A stretch of 26,246 nt of DNA from JAPLFM01 sp964650885 (GCA_964650885.1 CAZYXG010000040.1:1-26246), one strand, 5' to 3'. Numbered from the stretch's first letter, positions 1 to 7,422 are shown. Notes: generated from the letters alone by a model not told the origin. Numbers and translations: made by a program.

Positions 1-239
1 AAAAAACTTCAGTTACACAGAAAGCACTTTTACAATTTCAGTTGTTCCAAATTTTGGGCACTCTCACTACCCTTGTTTAGCAGTTTGGTTTTATGTGGAT
101 TCCAATATTTTCGTGCTCTCAGATAAGAAATTTGGTCAGTTAATACCACTGCTAAATTTACTATGGAAAAGTACCATTGCTCTTCTTCATTCTAAGAAGT
201 TCGTACTTATTTGGCTTCAAATAATTTAATCTCTTTCAT
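1..239 (-). pseudogene. Bro-N domain (BRO/phage antirepressor-like) pseudogene, cut by window edge
   Basis: Reading the minus strand from the ATG at 237-239, one frame gives MKEIKLFEAK, stop, VRTS, stop, NEEEQWYFSIVNLAVVLTD, then RKYWNPHKTKLLNKGSE and QNLEQLKL, followed by another stop. This order (KLFExKxVR, NEEExWYFSIV, VLTD, RKYW, KxxLxxxGSE, QLK) is the start of the Bro-N domain proteins common in Bacteroidota, usually annotated as BRO family or phage antirepressor. At least three in-frame stops (codons 11, 16 and about 69) with the protein pattern kept in a single frame indicate an old gene decaying by substitution. The remainder lies outside the window. Family call is from recalled motifs, not a search. 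Confidence 0.72.
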
Positions 240-296
240 GTTATATGCTTATTAATTAAAAAACCAATATACTATAAATCTCATTTCTTTACAAAT

Positions 297-1946
297 CTAC
301 TTCATCATTGGGATTTTAATACCTTCGGCTTTAGCGTTTGCTATTGCTCTTTCGTAGCCAGCGTCTGCATGGCGTAAGATTCCCATTAGTGGGTCGTATG
401 TCAAAACTCGAGCAATTCTATCGGCTGAATCTTGCGTGCCATCTGCCACAACTACCATTCCAGCGTGTTGCGAATAGCCCATACCTACTCCACCTCCGTG
501 ATGTAGCGAAATCCAAGAAGCTCCACCAATTGCATTTAGTGCGAAGTTTAGCATCACCCAATCGGAAATTGCATCGGAGCCATCTTTCATAGCTTCAGTT
601 TCTCGGTATGGCGATGCCACCGAACCACAATCCAAATGGTCTCTGCCGATTACAATTGGTGCCGACACTTTGCCAGTGCGGACTAACTCATTAAACTTCA
701 GCCCAGCTTTCTTGCGTTCACCATAGCCAAGCCAACAAATCCTTGCAGGCAACCCTTGGAATTTCAAACGAGATTGTGCTTGACCTATCCAGCTGTGAAG
801 AGGTTTATCATTTGGGAAAAGTTCAAGTATTGCATCGTCTGTTACTTTTATATCTTGTGGATCGCCAGAAAGAGCCACCCAACGGAATGGACCTTTGCCA
901 TCGCAGAAAAGTGGACGTATAAAATCTGGCACAAAGCCATTGAAAGCAAAAGCATTTTCCAAACCACCATATTTTTGTGCCATTCCACGCAAATTATTGC
1001 CATAATCGAAGACAATAGCACCTTGATTTTTAAAATCAATCATAGCTTGCACGTGGATTGCCATCGATTTGTATGATTCTTCTAAATATTTTGTAGGATT
1101 TTCAATTCTTAATTTATCGGATTCTTCGAGTGAATACCCAGCTGGGTAGTAGCCATTGAGTGGGTCGTGAGCAGAAGTTTGGTCTGTTACCACATCTGGT
1201 ACAATCCCACGTTTCACCAATTCAGGCAATACCTCGGCCGTGTTCCCCACTAAACCAATAGCAAAAGGAATCATAGCTTCTTTTTTCTCATTCATTAGAG
1301 CCAATGCTTCATCTATTGTGTAGCATATAGCATCGCAATAGCCATCATTTATACGTTTTTGGATACGAGCAGGATCAATTTCAACTGTGATAGAGCTAGC
1401 TCCAGCAAATGTGGCAGCAAGCGGTTGAGCTCCACCCATTCCTCCCATACCACCAGTCAGCAGAAATCTACCTTTGAGTGTGCCACCGAAATGCTGTCTG
1501 GCACACTCCACGAAAGTTTCATAAGTACCTTGCAATATTCCTTGTGTGCCTATGTAAATCCAGCTCCCTGCCGTCATTTGCCCGTACATAATAAGACCAA
1601 GTTCGTCCAAACGGCGGAATTCATCCCAATTTGCCCAGTTCGGCACTAAGTTGCTATTAGCAATAATTACTTTTGGTGCATTTTTATATGTCGGCACTAT
1701 CCCAACAGGCTTGCCAGACTGCACAAGCAAGGTTTCGTCTTCTTCCATTGAAATTAAAGATGAAAGTATTTTATCGTATGATTCCCAATTGCGAGCTGCC
1801 TTACCCAGACCACCATAGACGATTAGGTCTTGCGGACGTTCAGCATTTTCAGCATCAAGATTATTTTGAATCATTCTAAAGGCAGCTTCAATATGCCAAT
1901 TTTTACAAGTAAGTTGGTTACCACGAGGTGCTTTAATATTTCTCAT
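297..1946 (-). CDS. hutU: Urocanate hydratase (urocanase)
   Basis: Converts urocanate to 4-imidazolone-5-propionate, the second step of histidine degradation, in the cytoplasm with tightly bound NAD+. The 549 residues match the usual length of about 555. Visible family signatures are YGGLGKAARNW near 44-54, the glycine-rich LTGGMGGMGGAQP at 163-175, ARICWLG with the expected catalytic cysteine at C404, IGRDHLDCGSV near 433, and SLHHGGGVGMGYSQHAG near 480-496. No inactivating change is seen. It stands alone: no hutH, hutI or hutG is in the window, and both flanks hold decayed accessory genes. A good Bacteroidota-type promoter lies just upstream (1980-2009). The start at 1946 fits the family N-terminus. 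Confidence 0.96.
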   Translation of the reverse strand: MRNIKAPRGNQLTCKNWHIEAAFRMIQNNLDAENAERPQDLIVYGGLGKAARNWESYDKILSSLISMEEDETLLVQSGKPVGIVPTYKNAPKVIIANSNLVPNWANWDEFRRLDELGLIMYGQMTAGSWIYIGTQGILQGTYETFVECARQHFGGTLKGRFLLTGGMGGMGGAQPLAATFAGASSITVEIDPARIQKRINDGYCDAICYTIDEALALMNEKKEAMIPFAIGLVGNTAEVLPELVKRGIVPDVVTDQTSAHDPLNGYYPAGYSLEESDKLRIENPTKYLEESYKSMAIHVQAMIDFKNQGAIVFDYGNNLRGMAQKYGGLENAFAFNGFVPDFIRPLFCDGKGPFRWVALSGDPQDIKVTDDAILELFPNDKPLHSWIGQAQSRLKFQGLPARICWLGYGERKKAGLKFNELVRTGKVSAPIVIGRDHLDCGSVASPYRETEAMKDGSDAISDWVMLNFALNAIGGASWISLHHGGGVGMGYSQHAGMVVVADGTQDSADRIARVLTYDPLMGILRHADAGYERAIANAKAEGIKIPMMK

Positions 1947-1979
1947 TTTGTTTTTCTTTAGTTATATGTTTCTGTGTTA

Positions 1980-2009
1980 CAAAAATAAGGATAATTGATT
2001 GAATTCAAA
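1980..2009 (-). promoter_or_regulatory. Bacteroidota-type promoter of hutU
   Basis: On the minus strand TTTG (2006-2009) is followed after 18 bases by TATTTTTG (1980-1987), matching the Bacteroidota pattern TTTG-N19ish-TAnnTTTG. The -7 element ends 33 bases before the hutU ATG, so a leader of about 25-30 bases is expected. The same 18-base spacing occurs at the response regulator promoter (13828-13857). Sequence-pattern call only. Confidence 0.55.
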
Positions 2010-2076
2010 ACAAGCAAAAGATATTTGGAAATCAATTATTTATAATTAAACTTGCAAAGCGAGAAAAGATTTAAAA

Positions 2077-2312
2077 AATAAGATTATATTAGACTCACAC
2101 CCACAATTTTTAAAAGATGTTAATGGCAAAAAGACACACACGTTTCTCATTGGCAATGAATTCGAGCAAATCATTGAAATAATGTAAGATATAGAAGCAT
2201 ACAACAAGGTAAAAAAGAAGAAGATAAAGAAGAAGAGTATGTACCTATTGAAGAAGCATTTAAATCTATAGAAAAGTTAGGAAAAGAAGAACTATATGAA
2301 GTATCACATTAA
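2077..2312 (+). pseudogene. Remnant of a type II antitoxin (RelB/Phd-like)
   Basis: Read in frame from 2077, the DNA gives NKIILDSHPQFLKDVNGKK, then THTFLIGNEFEQIIEIM, an in-frame TAA at 2185-2187, then DIEAYNKV. After a frame change in the A-rich stretch near 2210-2222 it continues EEYVPIEEAFKSIEKLGKE and stops at 2312. The order HPQFLKDVNGKK, EFEQIIE, DIEAY, PIEEAFKxIE is typical of small Bacteroidota antitoxins paired with RelE/ParE toxins. The start codon is also not recognisable. Three separate lesions mean a pseudogene. No partner toxin is readable immediately downstream. It sits between hutU (divergent) and the truncated MBL gene. Family assignment is by recalled pattern and is moderately sure. 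Confidence 0.6.
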
Positions 2313-2432
2313 TTTAATTTAGTCTTTAATAATATAATGTAGCCCAAAATTCAATTCTCACCCTTTTTCAATATCCTACGCCAATAAACGACAATATAGT
2401 TGGTCTTTATTTGAATAAATAGAAAGTAGAAA

Positions 2433-2915
2433 ATGAGAAAGCAGTTTGGTGGTAAAATTACTAAAACTCATATTGAAAAATATTCTAAATCCAAGAATTG
2501 GGATGGAAAGAAATTTCTTAATTTGGAAGAAACTAAACTTGAATTTAATTTCCATAGTATCCCAAAGCTACTCTATAAGCAATTCTGCCAGAAAGAGGAA
2601 AGAGAACCCAAAACTAAACTTCCTATTATTGCTTTCGATAATGCATCTTTTTTTAGCCCAAGCGAAAACGTTAAATTTATTTGGTATGGACATTCCGTAG
2701 TGCTACTAAGAGTCAACAATAAAACTATCCTCATAGACCCAATGCTTGGCGGCAATGCAGCGCCAATTTCTCCATTTAGCGTGAATAGATTTAGCGAAAA
2801 TACGCTTGATATTATTGATGAATTGCCTGAAATTGATTTGTTGCTACTTACCCACGATCACTACGACCATCTAGATTATGATAGTATAATGAATTTAAAA
2901 CATAAGGTAAGCTAA
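2433..2915 (+). pseudogene. MBL-fold metal-dependent hydrolase, 5' half only (NAPE-PLD/UlaG-like)
   Basis: The 160 residues correspond to the N-terminal part of a protein that is normally about 350-370 residues in Bacteroidota. Visible are KFIWYGHSVVLLR (81-93), ILIDPMLGG (99-107) and the metal-binding TLHDHYDHLD-type motif at 140-148, with H141, D143-type spacing HDHYDH intact. After LKHK the frame ends almost at once (KVS, TAA at 2913-2915), and the rest of the metallo-beta-lactamase domain, with its further metal ligands, is gone. The DNA that follows encodes the C-terminal part of an unrelated antitoxin, so the truncation is a deletion junction near 2904-2912. The product, if made, should be inactive. 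Confidence 0.82.
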
Positions 2916-3076
2916 GTTTAGGGCAGGCTGCTGAATTTGCTGGATAATCAAAACGAGCATTTATAGATGTTTTATCTGACTTAAATGTATCCCTATTTAA
3001 TCTTAATAGTTCTGATTTAGAGCAAGACATTCTAAATGCAACAAACCATCATACATATCTGATACAAGCTGTTTAA
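2906..3076 (+). pseudogene. UPF0175 antitoxin remnant, C-terminal part
   Basis: From 2906 this frame reads GKLSLGQAAEFAG, then an in-frame TAA (2945-2947), then SKRAFIDVLSDLNVSLFN and SSDLEQDILNA, ending at 3074-3076. GKLSLGQAAxxAGxSKRxFIxxL followed by VSLFNxxSxDLExDIxNA is the conserved C-terminal half of UPF0175 antitoxins, which pair with DUF3368 PIN toxins. The N-terminal half is missing because of fusion to the MBL gene at about 2904-2912. The stop replaces the residue between G and S that is normally M or similar. It overlaps the start of the toxin remnant, the usual arrangement for this pair. Confidence 0.75.
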
Positions 3077-3411
3077 TCTTATTGGACAAGATAAATGAAC
3101 TTGAAATACTGAAACAAATGTTTGGCAAAATATTTATTACAAATGAAATTGCAAAAGAATTTGACAGACAATTGCCTTCTTGGGTTTATATAGCCAAACC
3201 GACAAACAACAAATTCAAATTAGGATTAGAAAATTCAGTAGATAAAGGAGAAGCAAGTGCTATAGCATTAGCTTTAGAAATGGAGAATAGTTTGCTGATT
3301 ATTGATGATTTGAAAGGAAGAAAAGTAGCACAATTTTACAGATTAAACTTTACAGGAACTATAGGAGTTTTAATTGTAGCAAAACTTAATTGTCTTATAC
3401 CTTCGATATAG
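3036..3411 (+). pseudogene. DUF3368 PIN-domain toxin, broken by an apparent 1-base insertion
   Basis: The long frame reads ISDTSCLILLDKINELE from 3055 and runs to the stop at 3409-3411. ATG at 3036 reads MQQTII and then meets a stop in its own frame. Removing one base (the c at 3054 is the simplest choice) joins them into MQQTIIISDTSCLILLDKI, the expected start of a DUF3368 toxin. PIN-domain acidic residues are kept: D in SDTSC, E in KGEASAIALALE, D in LLIIDDLKGRK. PIN toxins are Mg-dependent RNases. The only readable start in the long frame, TTG at 3082, would lose the first catalytic aspartate, so I call it broken. Its antitoxin is also broken, consistent with joint decay. A sequencing error at 3054 is the main alternative. 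Confidence 0.75.
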
Positions 3412-3448
3412 CCAATTCTCAAAAAGATAAAACTACAAATTTCAGGAT

Positions 3449-3480
3449 AAGTATTTCATTAGTGAATGAAATACTTTTAA
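3449..3480 (+). terminator. Hairpin terminator after the PIN toxin remnant
   Basis: Perfect 12-bp inverted repeat aagtatttcatt / aatgaaatactt (3449-3460 and 3465-3476) with a 4-base loop (agtg), followed by a short T run. It lies 38 bases past the toxin stop and points the same way. The T tract is weak, so efficiency is uncertain. Confidence 0.5.
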
Positions 3481-3575
3481 AATGTGGTGAGTTTTAAATA
3501 TTATATTCAATTATATCTATAAATTTATTAAGTTTTCTAAACATTAAATAACCTTCTAAAGATTCCCTAATTTTC

Positions 3576-3821
3576 TCACTCTGCTTCTATTCTCTTTACT
3601 TCAGGGATTTCGTGGAGTATGAAGCGTTCTATGCCTCCACGCAATGTCATTAGTGAGAGCGGGCAATTGCGGCAATTGCCAGTCAAGCTAACAACTACCG
3701 TTTTATATGCAGGTTCATAGCGAACAAAATGCACATCGCCACCGTCTTCTTGCAAGTAGCCACGCACTCTGTCCAAAATTGAGTTTACTTTCTCTTCAAT
3801 ATGTGCATAATCAGCCGACAT
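3576..3821 (-). CDS. Nfu-type Fe-S cluster carrier (NifU C-terminal domain)
   Basis: A stand-alone NifU C-terminal domain of 81 residues, which carries a 4Fe-4S cluster at a subunit interface and passes it to apoproteins. The signature is complete: LQEDGGDV near 23-30 and the CxxC pair C50-R-N-C53 followed by PLSLMTLRGGIE. Length suits a minimal Nfu domain with no A-type or N-terminal extension. It directly abuts peptidase T upstream, its first base following the last base of the peptidase stop, so the two are almost certainly cotranscribed. There is no functional link known to me between PepT and Nfu; cotranscription may just reflect packing. Confidence 0.9.
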   Translation of the reverse strand: MSADYAHIEEKVNSILDRVRGYLQEDGGDVHFVRYEPAYKTVVVSLTGNCRNCPLSLMTLRGGIERFILHEIPEVKRIEAE

Positions 3822-5075
3822 TTAAACCGCTTTTTCTGCCCAAATTGCACAAAGATTTTTCATAGTTTCAATTGTTTTGAGCAGCACATCTATTGATAGC
3901 CACTCAGTTTTAGAGTGGAAGTTCTGTCCACCTGTGAATATGTTTGGTGTTGGCAATCCCATTTCAGTTAGTCTTGAGCCGTCTGTGCCGCCACGAATTG
4001 GACTCCAAAATGGATTTACTCCTGCTCGCTCAGCCGCCTCGAATAAATAATCGCACCCCTTTGGATTCTCCATTAATTTATCAAACATATTGCGATATTG
4101 TTTGGTAATCGTCATTTCTATTTTACAATTCGGATTTAATGGCTGCACTTCTGCTATTATACTACGCAATATTTCGTGCTGTTTGTCTAACCCTTTTGTG
4201 TCAAAATCTCTCAATATTAATACTAATTGTGAGTTCTGAATTGTAGATTCTGCATGGTGCGGATGGATAAATGGCTCGTATCCATCAGTAGTTTCAGGTG
4301 CCATATTTCGAGGCAAACGGACTATTATATCTGCCAGCGCTCGCATAGAATTCACCATAATATCTTTTGCAGAGCCAGGGTGAATATCTCTTCCAGTTAA
4401 TTTAATAACTGCCATATCTGCCGAGAAAGTTTCCTTGTTAAGCTCACCCATTGGCAAGCCACCGTCTATAGTATAGGCATATTCGCAATTGAAACTTTTA
4501 ATATCGAATTTGTCTGCTCCACGTCCAATTTCTTCGTCTGGTGTGAAACATATTTTAATGTCGCCATGCAAATAATCAGAATTTTCTTGGCAATATTTCG
4601 CAAATTGCATAATAGATGCCACACCTGATTTATCGTCCGAACCAAGTAAAGTTGTGCCATCCGTGTGTATCAAAGTATGCCCAATGCAATCTTTCAAATG
4701 AATGTTTTCAGCTTCAGTTATTATAATATCTGTATCGCCCAATTTAATATTGCCACCTTTGTAGCTCTCTATTATTTGTGGATTGCAACCAGTTGCCGTA
4801 GTGTCGGGTGCAGTATCCACGTGGGCAACAAAACCAACTGCCGATACTTTACCGAAGTTATGGTGGTTCGCTGGCAAATTGCTTACAATGTGTGCATACA
4901 CGTAACATTCATCTGTGATGTAAGCATTTGCTATCCCCATTTCGTGCAGTTCTTTAACTAATAAATTCGATAAATCGAATTGCTTTTGGGTTGAAGGAAT
5001 AGTTGTGCTTTCTGGGTTAGATTGTGTGTCAATTCTTGCATAACGCACAAATCTATTAATTAAATCTTGTTTCAT
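3822..5075 (-). CDS. pepT: Peptidase T (tripeptide aminopeptidase, M20B)
   Basis: Cytoplasmic di-zinc aminopeptidase that removes the N-terminal residue of tripeptides. The 417 residues match PepT (about 408). Metal and catalytic motifs are in place: AHVDTAPD with H85 and D87, LLGSDDKSG (144-151), TPDEEIGRG with E181/E182, YTIDGG (201-206), and the late FHSKTEWLS beginning near 386. N-terminal LINRFVRYARIDTQSN is also typical. First gene of a pepT-nfu pair; a terminator for the upstream M24 gene stands 17 bases before its start, so it probably has its own promoter or depends on read-through. Confidence 0.95.
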   Translation of the reverse strand: MKQDLINRFVRYARIDTQSNPESTTIPSTQKQFDLSNLLVKELHEMGIANAYITDECYVYAHIVSNLPANHHNFGKVSAVGFVAHVDTAPDTTATGCNPQIIESYKGGNIKLGDTDIIITEAENIHLKDCIGHTLIHTDGTTLLGSDDKSGVASIMQFAKYCQENSDYLHGDIKICFTPDEEIGRGADKFDIKSFNCEYAYTIDGGLPMGELNKETFSADMAVIKLTGRDIHPGSAKDIMVNSMRALADIIVRLPRNMAPETTDGYEPFIHPHHAESTIQNSQLVLILRDFDTKGLDKQHEILRSIIAEVQPLNPNCKIEMTITKQYRNMFDKLMENPKGCDYLFEAAERAGVNPFWSPIRGGTDGSRLTEMGLPTPNIFTGGQNFHSKTEWLSIDVLLKTIETMKNLCAIWAEKAV

Positions 5076-5091
5076 TGTTTATTTATCTCAT

Positions 5092-5124
5092 AAAAAATTA
5101 GCCCTATTGTTTTTATAGGGCTAA
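5092..5124 (-). terminator. Rho-independent terminator of the M24 peptidase gene
   Basis: Perfect 10-bp inverted repeat ttagccctat / atagggctaa (5098-5107, 5115-5124) with a 7-base loop. On the minus strand it is followed by six T residues (5092-5097 read as A on plus). It begins 4 bases after the M24 stop codon. A textbook intrinsic terminator that separates this gene from pepT. Confidence 0.85.
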
Positions 5125-5128
5125 TAAA

Positions 5129-6307
5129 TTAAATAATTACTAATTCTTCTTGTATATCTCCGACTACGGCTACTTCACCGCTTGCCTTGATAAAAACGTC
5201 TATTTCTGAACGAAAACCAATTTTTTCATCTGGAATGTAAATTCCTGGTTCTATAGAAAAGCAAGAACTTTTGATAATTTTACGTGTATCGTTTGTTTCA
5301 AAATTGTCAAGATGGGCCCCATTGCCATGCAAAGCTTGAGAAATGTTATGACCTGTTCTATGAATAAAATACTTACCAAGACCTTTACCTATTATGTAAT
5401 TTCTTGACACATCATCAATTTCCGAGCCAGAAACATCAATTCCATTTGCAAATTTTTCTCTAACAAAATTTAGTGCTGCATTGCGTGCATCTTTATTAAT
5501 TTCAAAAACTTCTTTCACTCTCGCAGGGATATTATTACCAACAAACCCCATCCAAGTCACATCGTACCATACACTATTTGGTTTATTGAGTTTAGCGAAA
5601 ATGTCAATTAAAACCAAATCACCCTCTTTAATGTTTTGAGAATTATTTGCAGTTGGTTCGAAGTGAGGGTCTGCTGCATTTTCATTAATAGCAACTATTG
5701 GCCCATGGTCTGTCCAAAGTCCTTTTGCTGCAAATCTATCTTTAATAAATTGCCAAAGTGAAAATTCGCTAATTTCTTTGCCTGTTTTCAAACATTTTCT
5801 AATTTCTGCAAATGCTTCATTTTTAACTTCCATCATCAGTTTGCCAGCTTGCTCGTGGCTTTCCCAACCCCAATCGTCAAGCTTTGCTTCGAATTGAGAT
5901 ATAAGATTTCCACTTGTTACAATTTGCAAACCGAGTGAAACAAAAAGTTCAAGCATACCTGCATCTAATTTTGAAATATAAGGAATAGAGTTGTTTTTTG
6001 AGTACTGGGCAGCAATCACTTTTGCATCGCCAAAAAGCCATTTCAACTTAGCTGGAAGTTCTTTCCAAGGCATATAAAACTCAGTATCGCCTGGCAATGA
6101 ATCCAATGAATGAGGTTCAATTGCATTGCAAAGTTTGCGTGGAGTTCCTTTAGCAGGAATGAAATAAAACCAACGGCGAGTGCAAAGATGTTCAATTGAA
6201 ATATTTAAAAAGCTATAAGCTATTGAATCGCTACCTCTGAAATCTGCAAATATCCATCCGTCTAAATTGTTTTCTTGCAATACCTTTTGTACTTCAACTA
6301 AATTCAT
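5129..6307 (-). CDS. M24 family metallopeptidase (Xaa-Pro aminopeptidase-like)
   Basis: Pita-bread fold peptidase of 392 residues with an N-terminal creatinase-like domain (about 1-150) and a C-terminal M24 domain (about 160-392). The five metal ligands can be placed: D235 (VLIDIF), D249 (WYDVT), H320 (HRTGHNI), E353 (SIEPGIYI) and E368 (RSEID). H215 in DPHFEP fits the additional catalytic histidine. Such enzymes release an N-terminal residue before proline, in the cytoplasm; no signal peptide is visible. Substrate specificity within M24 cannot be told from sequence alone. Monocistronic, with a strong terminator directly downstream, and divergent from the Ogg2 glycosylase gene. Confidence 0.88.
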   Translation of the reverse strand: MNLVEVQKVLQENNLDGWIFADFRGSDSIAYSFLNISIEHLCTRRWFYFIPAKGTPRKLCNAIEPHSLDSLPGDTEFYMPWKELPAKLKWLFGDAKVIAAQYSKNNSIPYISKLDAGMLELFVSLGLQIVTSGNLISQFEAKLDDWGWESHEQAGKLMMEVKNEAFAEIRKCLKTGKEISEFSLWQFIKDRFAAKGLWTDHGPIVAINENAADPHFEPTANNSQNIKEGDLVLIDIFAKLNKPNSVWYDVTWMGFVGNNIPARVKEVFEINKDARNAALNFVREKFANGIDVSGSEIDDVSRNYIIGKGLGKYFIHRTGHNISQALHGNGAHLDNFETNDTRKIIKSSCFSIEPGIYIPDEKIGFRSEIDVFIKASGEVAVVGDIQEELVII

Positions 6308-6344
6308 TGTTTCCCTAAATTAATGATGGAATACTTCCAACAAT

Positions 6345-6352
6345 ACTTTTGA
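6345..6352 (+). promoter_or_regulatory. Possible -7 promoter element of the Ogg2 gene
   Basis: TACTTTTG matches the Bacteroidota -7 pattern TAnnTTTG and lies about 36-45 bases before the possible starts at 6388 (TTG) and 6397 (GTG). No clear TTTG partner is seen at the right distance, so this is weak. Confidence 0.3.
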
Positions 6353-6387
6353 TAAATGCTCGACTTAAATGAAGAAATTATTTATTT

Positions 6388-7032
6388 TTGGTAATTGTGG
6401 ATAAGCAAAAATACGAATTACTGCCTAATATATTAGAAAAGTATGTGGAATTGCAAGAGAAAATTAAGCATAGACTCTTGGAATTCACTCAAGTCCCTAA
6501 AGAAGAGCATTTCTATGAGCTTTGTTTTTGTATTTGCACTCCTCAATCTAGAGCTGCAAACTCACTAATAGTGCAGAATAAGCTGACAAAAGAAAAGTTT
6601 TTAGAAAAAGGTTTCAATCCTACAGATATTTTATTTGAAAAATCGAACTACATAAGGTTTCACAATCAGAAAGCAAAACGACTTTTGACTATTCGAGAGC
6701 AATGGGGCGAAATCAAATCTACACTCGATTCTGATATTTCGCCAATTGAAAAAAGATTTTGGTTGGCTGAGAATATCAATGGTATTGGGCTGAAAGAATC
6801 CGCTCATTTTCTTAGAAATATCGGCTATAAAGATTTGGGAATACTTGATAGACATATACTCAAGCATTTGGTTTTGTGTGGTATTTATAAGGAAACACCA
6901 AATATCTCGACAAATGCAAGATACTTGGAGGTAGAAAAACAATTCCAAAATTTAGCCAAGAAAGTGCAAATCCCAATAGATGAATTAGACTTACTCTTTT
7001 GGTGCTACCAAACTGGAGAGATAATTAAGTAG
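6388..7032 (+). CDS. ogg: 8-oxoguanine DNA glycosylase / AP lyase, Ogg2 type
   Basis: Bifunctional base-excision repair enzyme that removes 8-oxoguanine and nicks the abasic site. About 214 residues, the size of the compact Ogg2 subfamily. The helix-hairpin-helix region is clear: INGIGLKESAHFLRNIG, with the expected Schiff-base lysine K136, followed by LGILDRHIL with catalytic D154. FCICTPQSRA near 47-56 and the C-terminal lysine (EIIK) are also typical of the family. No ATG fits the start: TTG at 6388 or GTG at 6397 (GTG GAT AAG) are the candidates, and I find GTG equally likely. Divergent from the M24 peptidase across 80 bases. Confidence 0.88.
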   Translation: MVIVDKQKYELLPNILEKYVELQEKIKHRLLEFTQVPKEEHFYELCFCICTPQSRAANSLIVQNKLTKEKFLEKGFNPTDILFEKSNYIRFHNQKAKRLLTIREQWGEIKSTLDSDISPIEKRFWLAENINGIGLKESAHFLRNIGYKDLGILDRHILKHLVLCGIYKETPNISTNARYLEVEKQFQNLAKKVQIPIDELDLLFWCYQTGEIIK

Positions 7033-7091
7033 GGTTATTTCATTTTCTCGAAATGATAAATATTAATAGCAAATAAAATAACTTCATTTTA

Positions 7092-7244
7092 TTACTCGCA
7101 AGTAGATGAACAACTTTGTGAAAAGAAATTGTAGTTTCCACTTTGATCAACTCTATCAGCCCTTTGTATAAATGAACTAGTACACGAGCTTTGACTTATG
7201 CAATAATCATTTGGTTGTGCAAAAGCAATAATCGATGTAAGCAT
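7092..7244 (-). CDS. Possible small cysteine-containing exported peptide (50 aa)
   Basis: Within the 390-base gap after the Ogg2 gene, the minus strand has an ATG at 7242-7244 and a stop at 7092-7094. The peptide starts MLTSIIAFAQPNDYC and ends NFFSQSCSSTCE, with four cysteines. The frame is open further upstream (to 7274) with hydrophobic residues YFYYCLLIFL, so the whole resembles a lipophilic signal peptide with an AFA-Q cleavage site. However, no start codon precedes the hydrophobic part. It may be a short real gene, or a secreted protein gene whose 5' end has shifted frame. A promoter-like TTTG-N19-TACTTTTA lies upstream. I do not recognise a family. Confidence 0.25.
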   Translation of the reverse strand: MLTSIIAFAQPNDYCISQSSCTSSFIQRADRVDQSGNYNFFSQSCSSTCE

Positions 7245-7422
7245 TAAAAAAATTAATAGGCAATAATAAAAGTATTATTTTTATTAAATTCGACAAAGTT
7301 TTCCACAAACTGCTCTTGCCACTTTATATTCTTTTCCTTTAAACTAAAAAAGTGGTTTCTAATATTTACAATTTTCTTTATAAGTTTCGTATTAAGTGAA
7401 TTATTCTTATTAAATTGTATTT

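Noticed and set aside
2..229. Open plus-strand frame of 75 codons from the left edge
   Set aside because: It is antisense to the Bro-N pseudogene, whose family pattern is far more convincing; the plus translation shows no recognisable motif.
756..1076. Plus-strand 106-codon frame inside hutU
   Set aside because: Shadow of the urocanase gene, which has complete conserved motifs on the other strand.
2848..3030. Minus-strand 60-codon frame
   Set aside because: Antisense to the MBL and antitoxin remnants, no motif, no start context.
3082..3411. PIN protein starting at TTG 3082 as an intact gene
   Set aside because: This start omits the first catalytic Asp (SDTSC); the upstream sequence clearly belongs to the domain but in a shifted frame.
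7040..7056. Weak hairpin after the Ogg2 gene (tcattt / aaatga)
   Set aside because: Only a 6-bp A/T stem with no T run; not a credible terminator.
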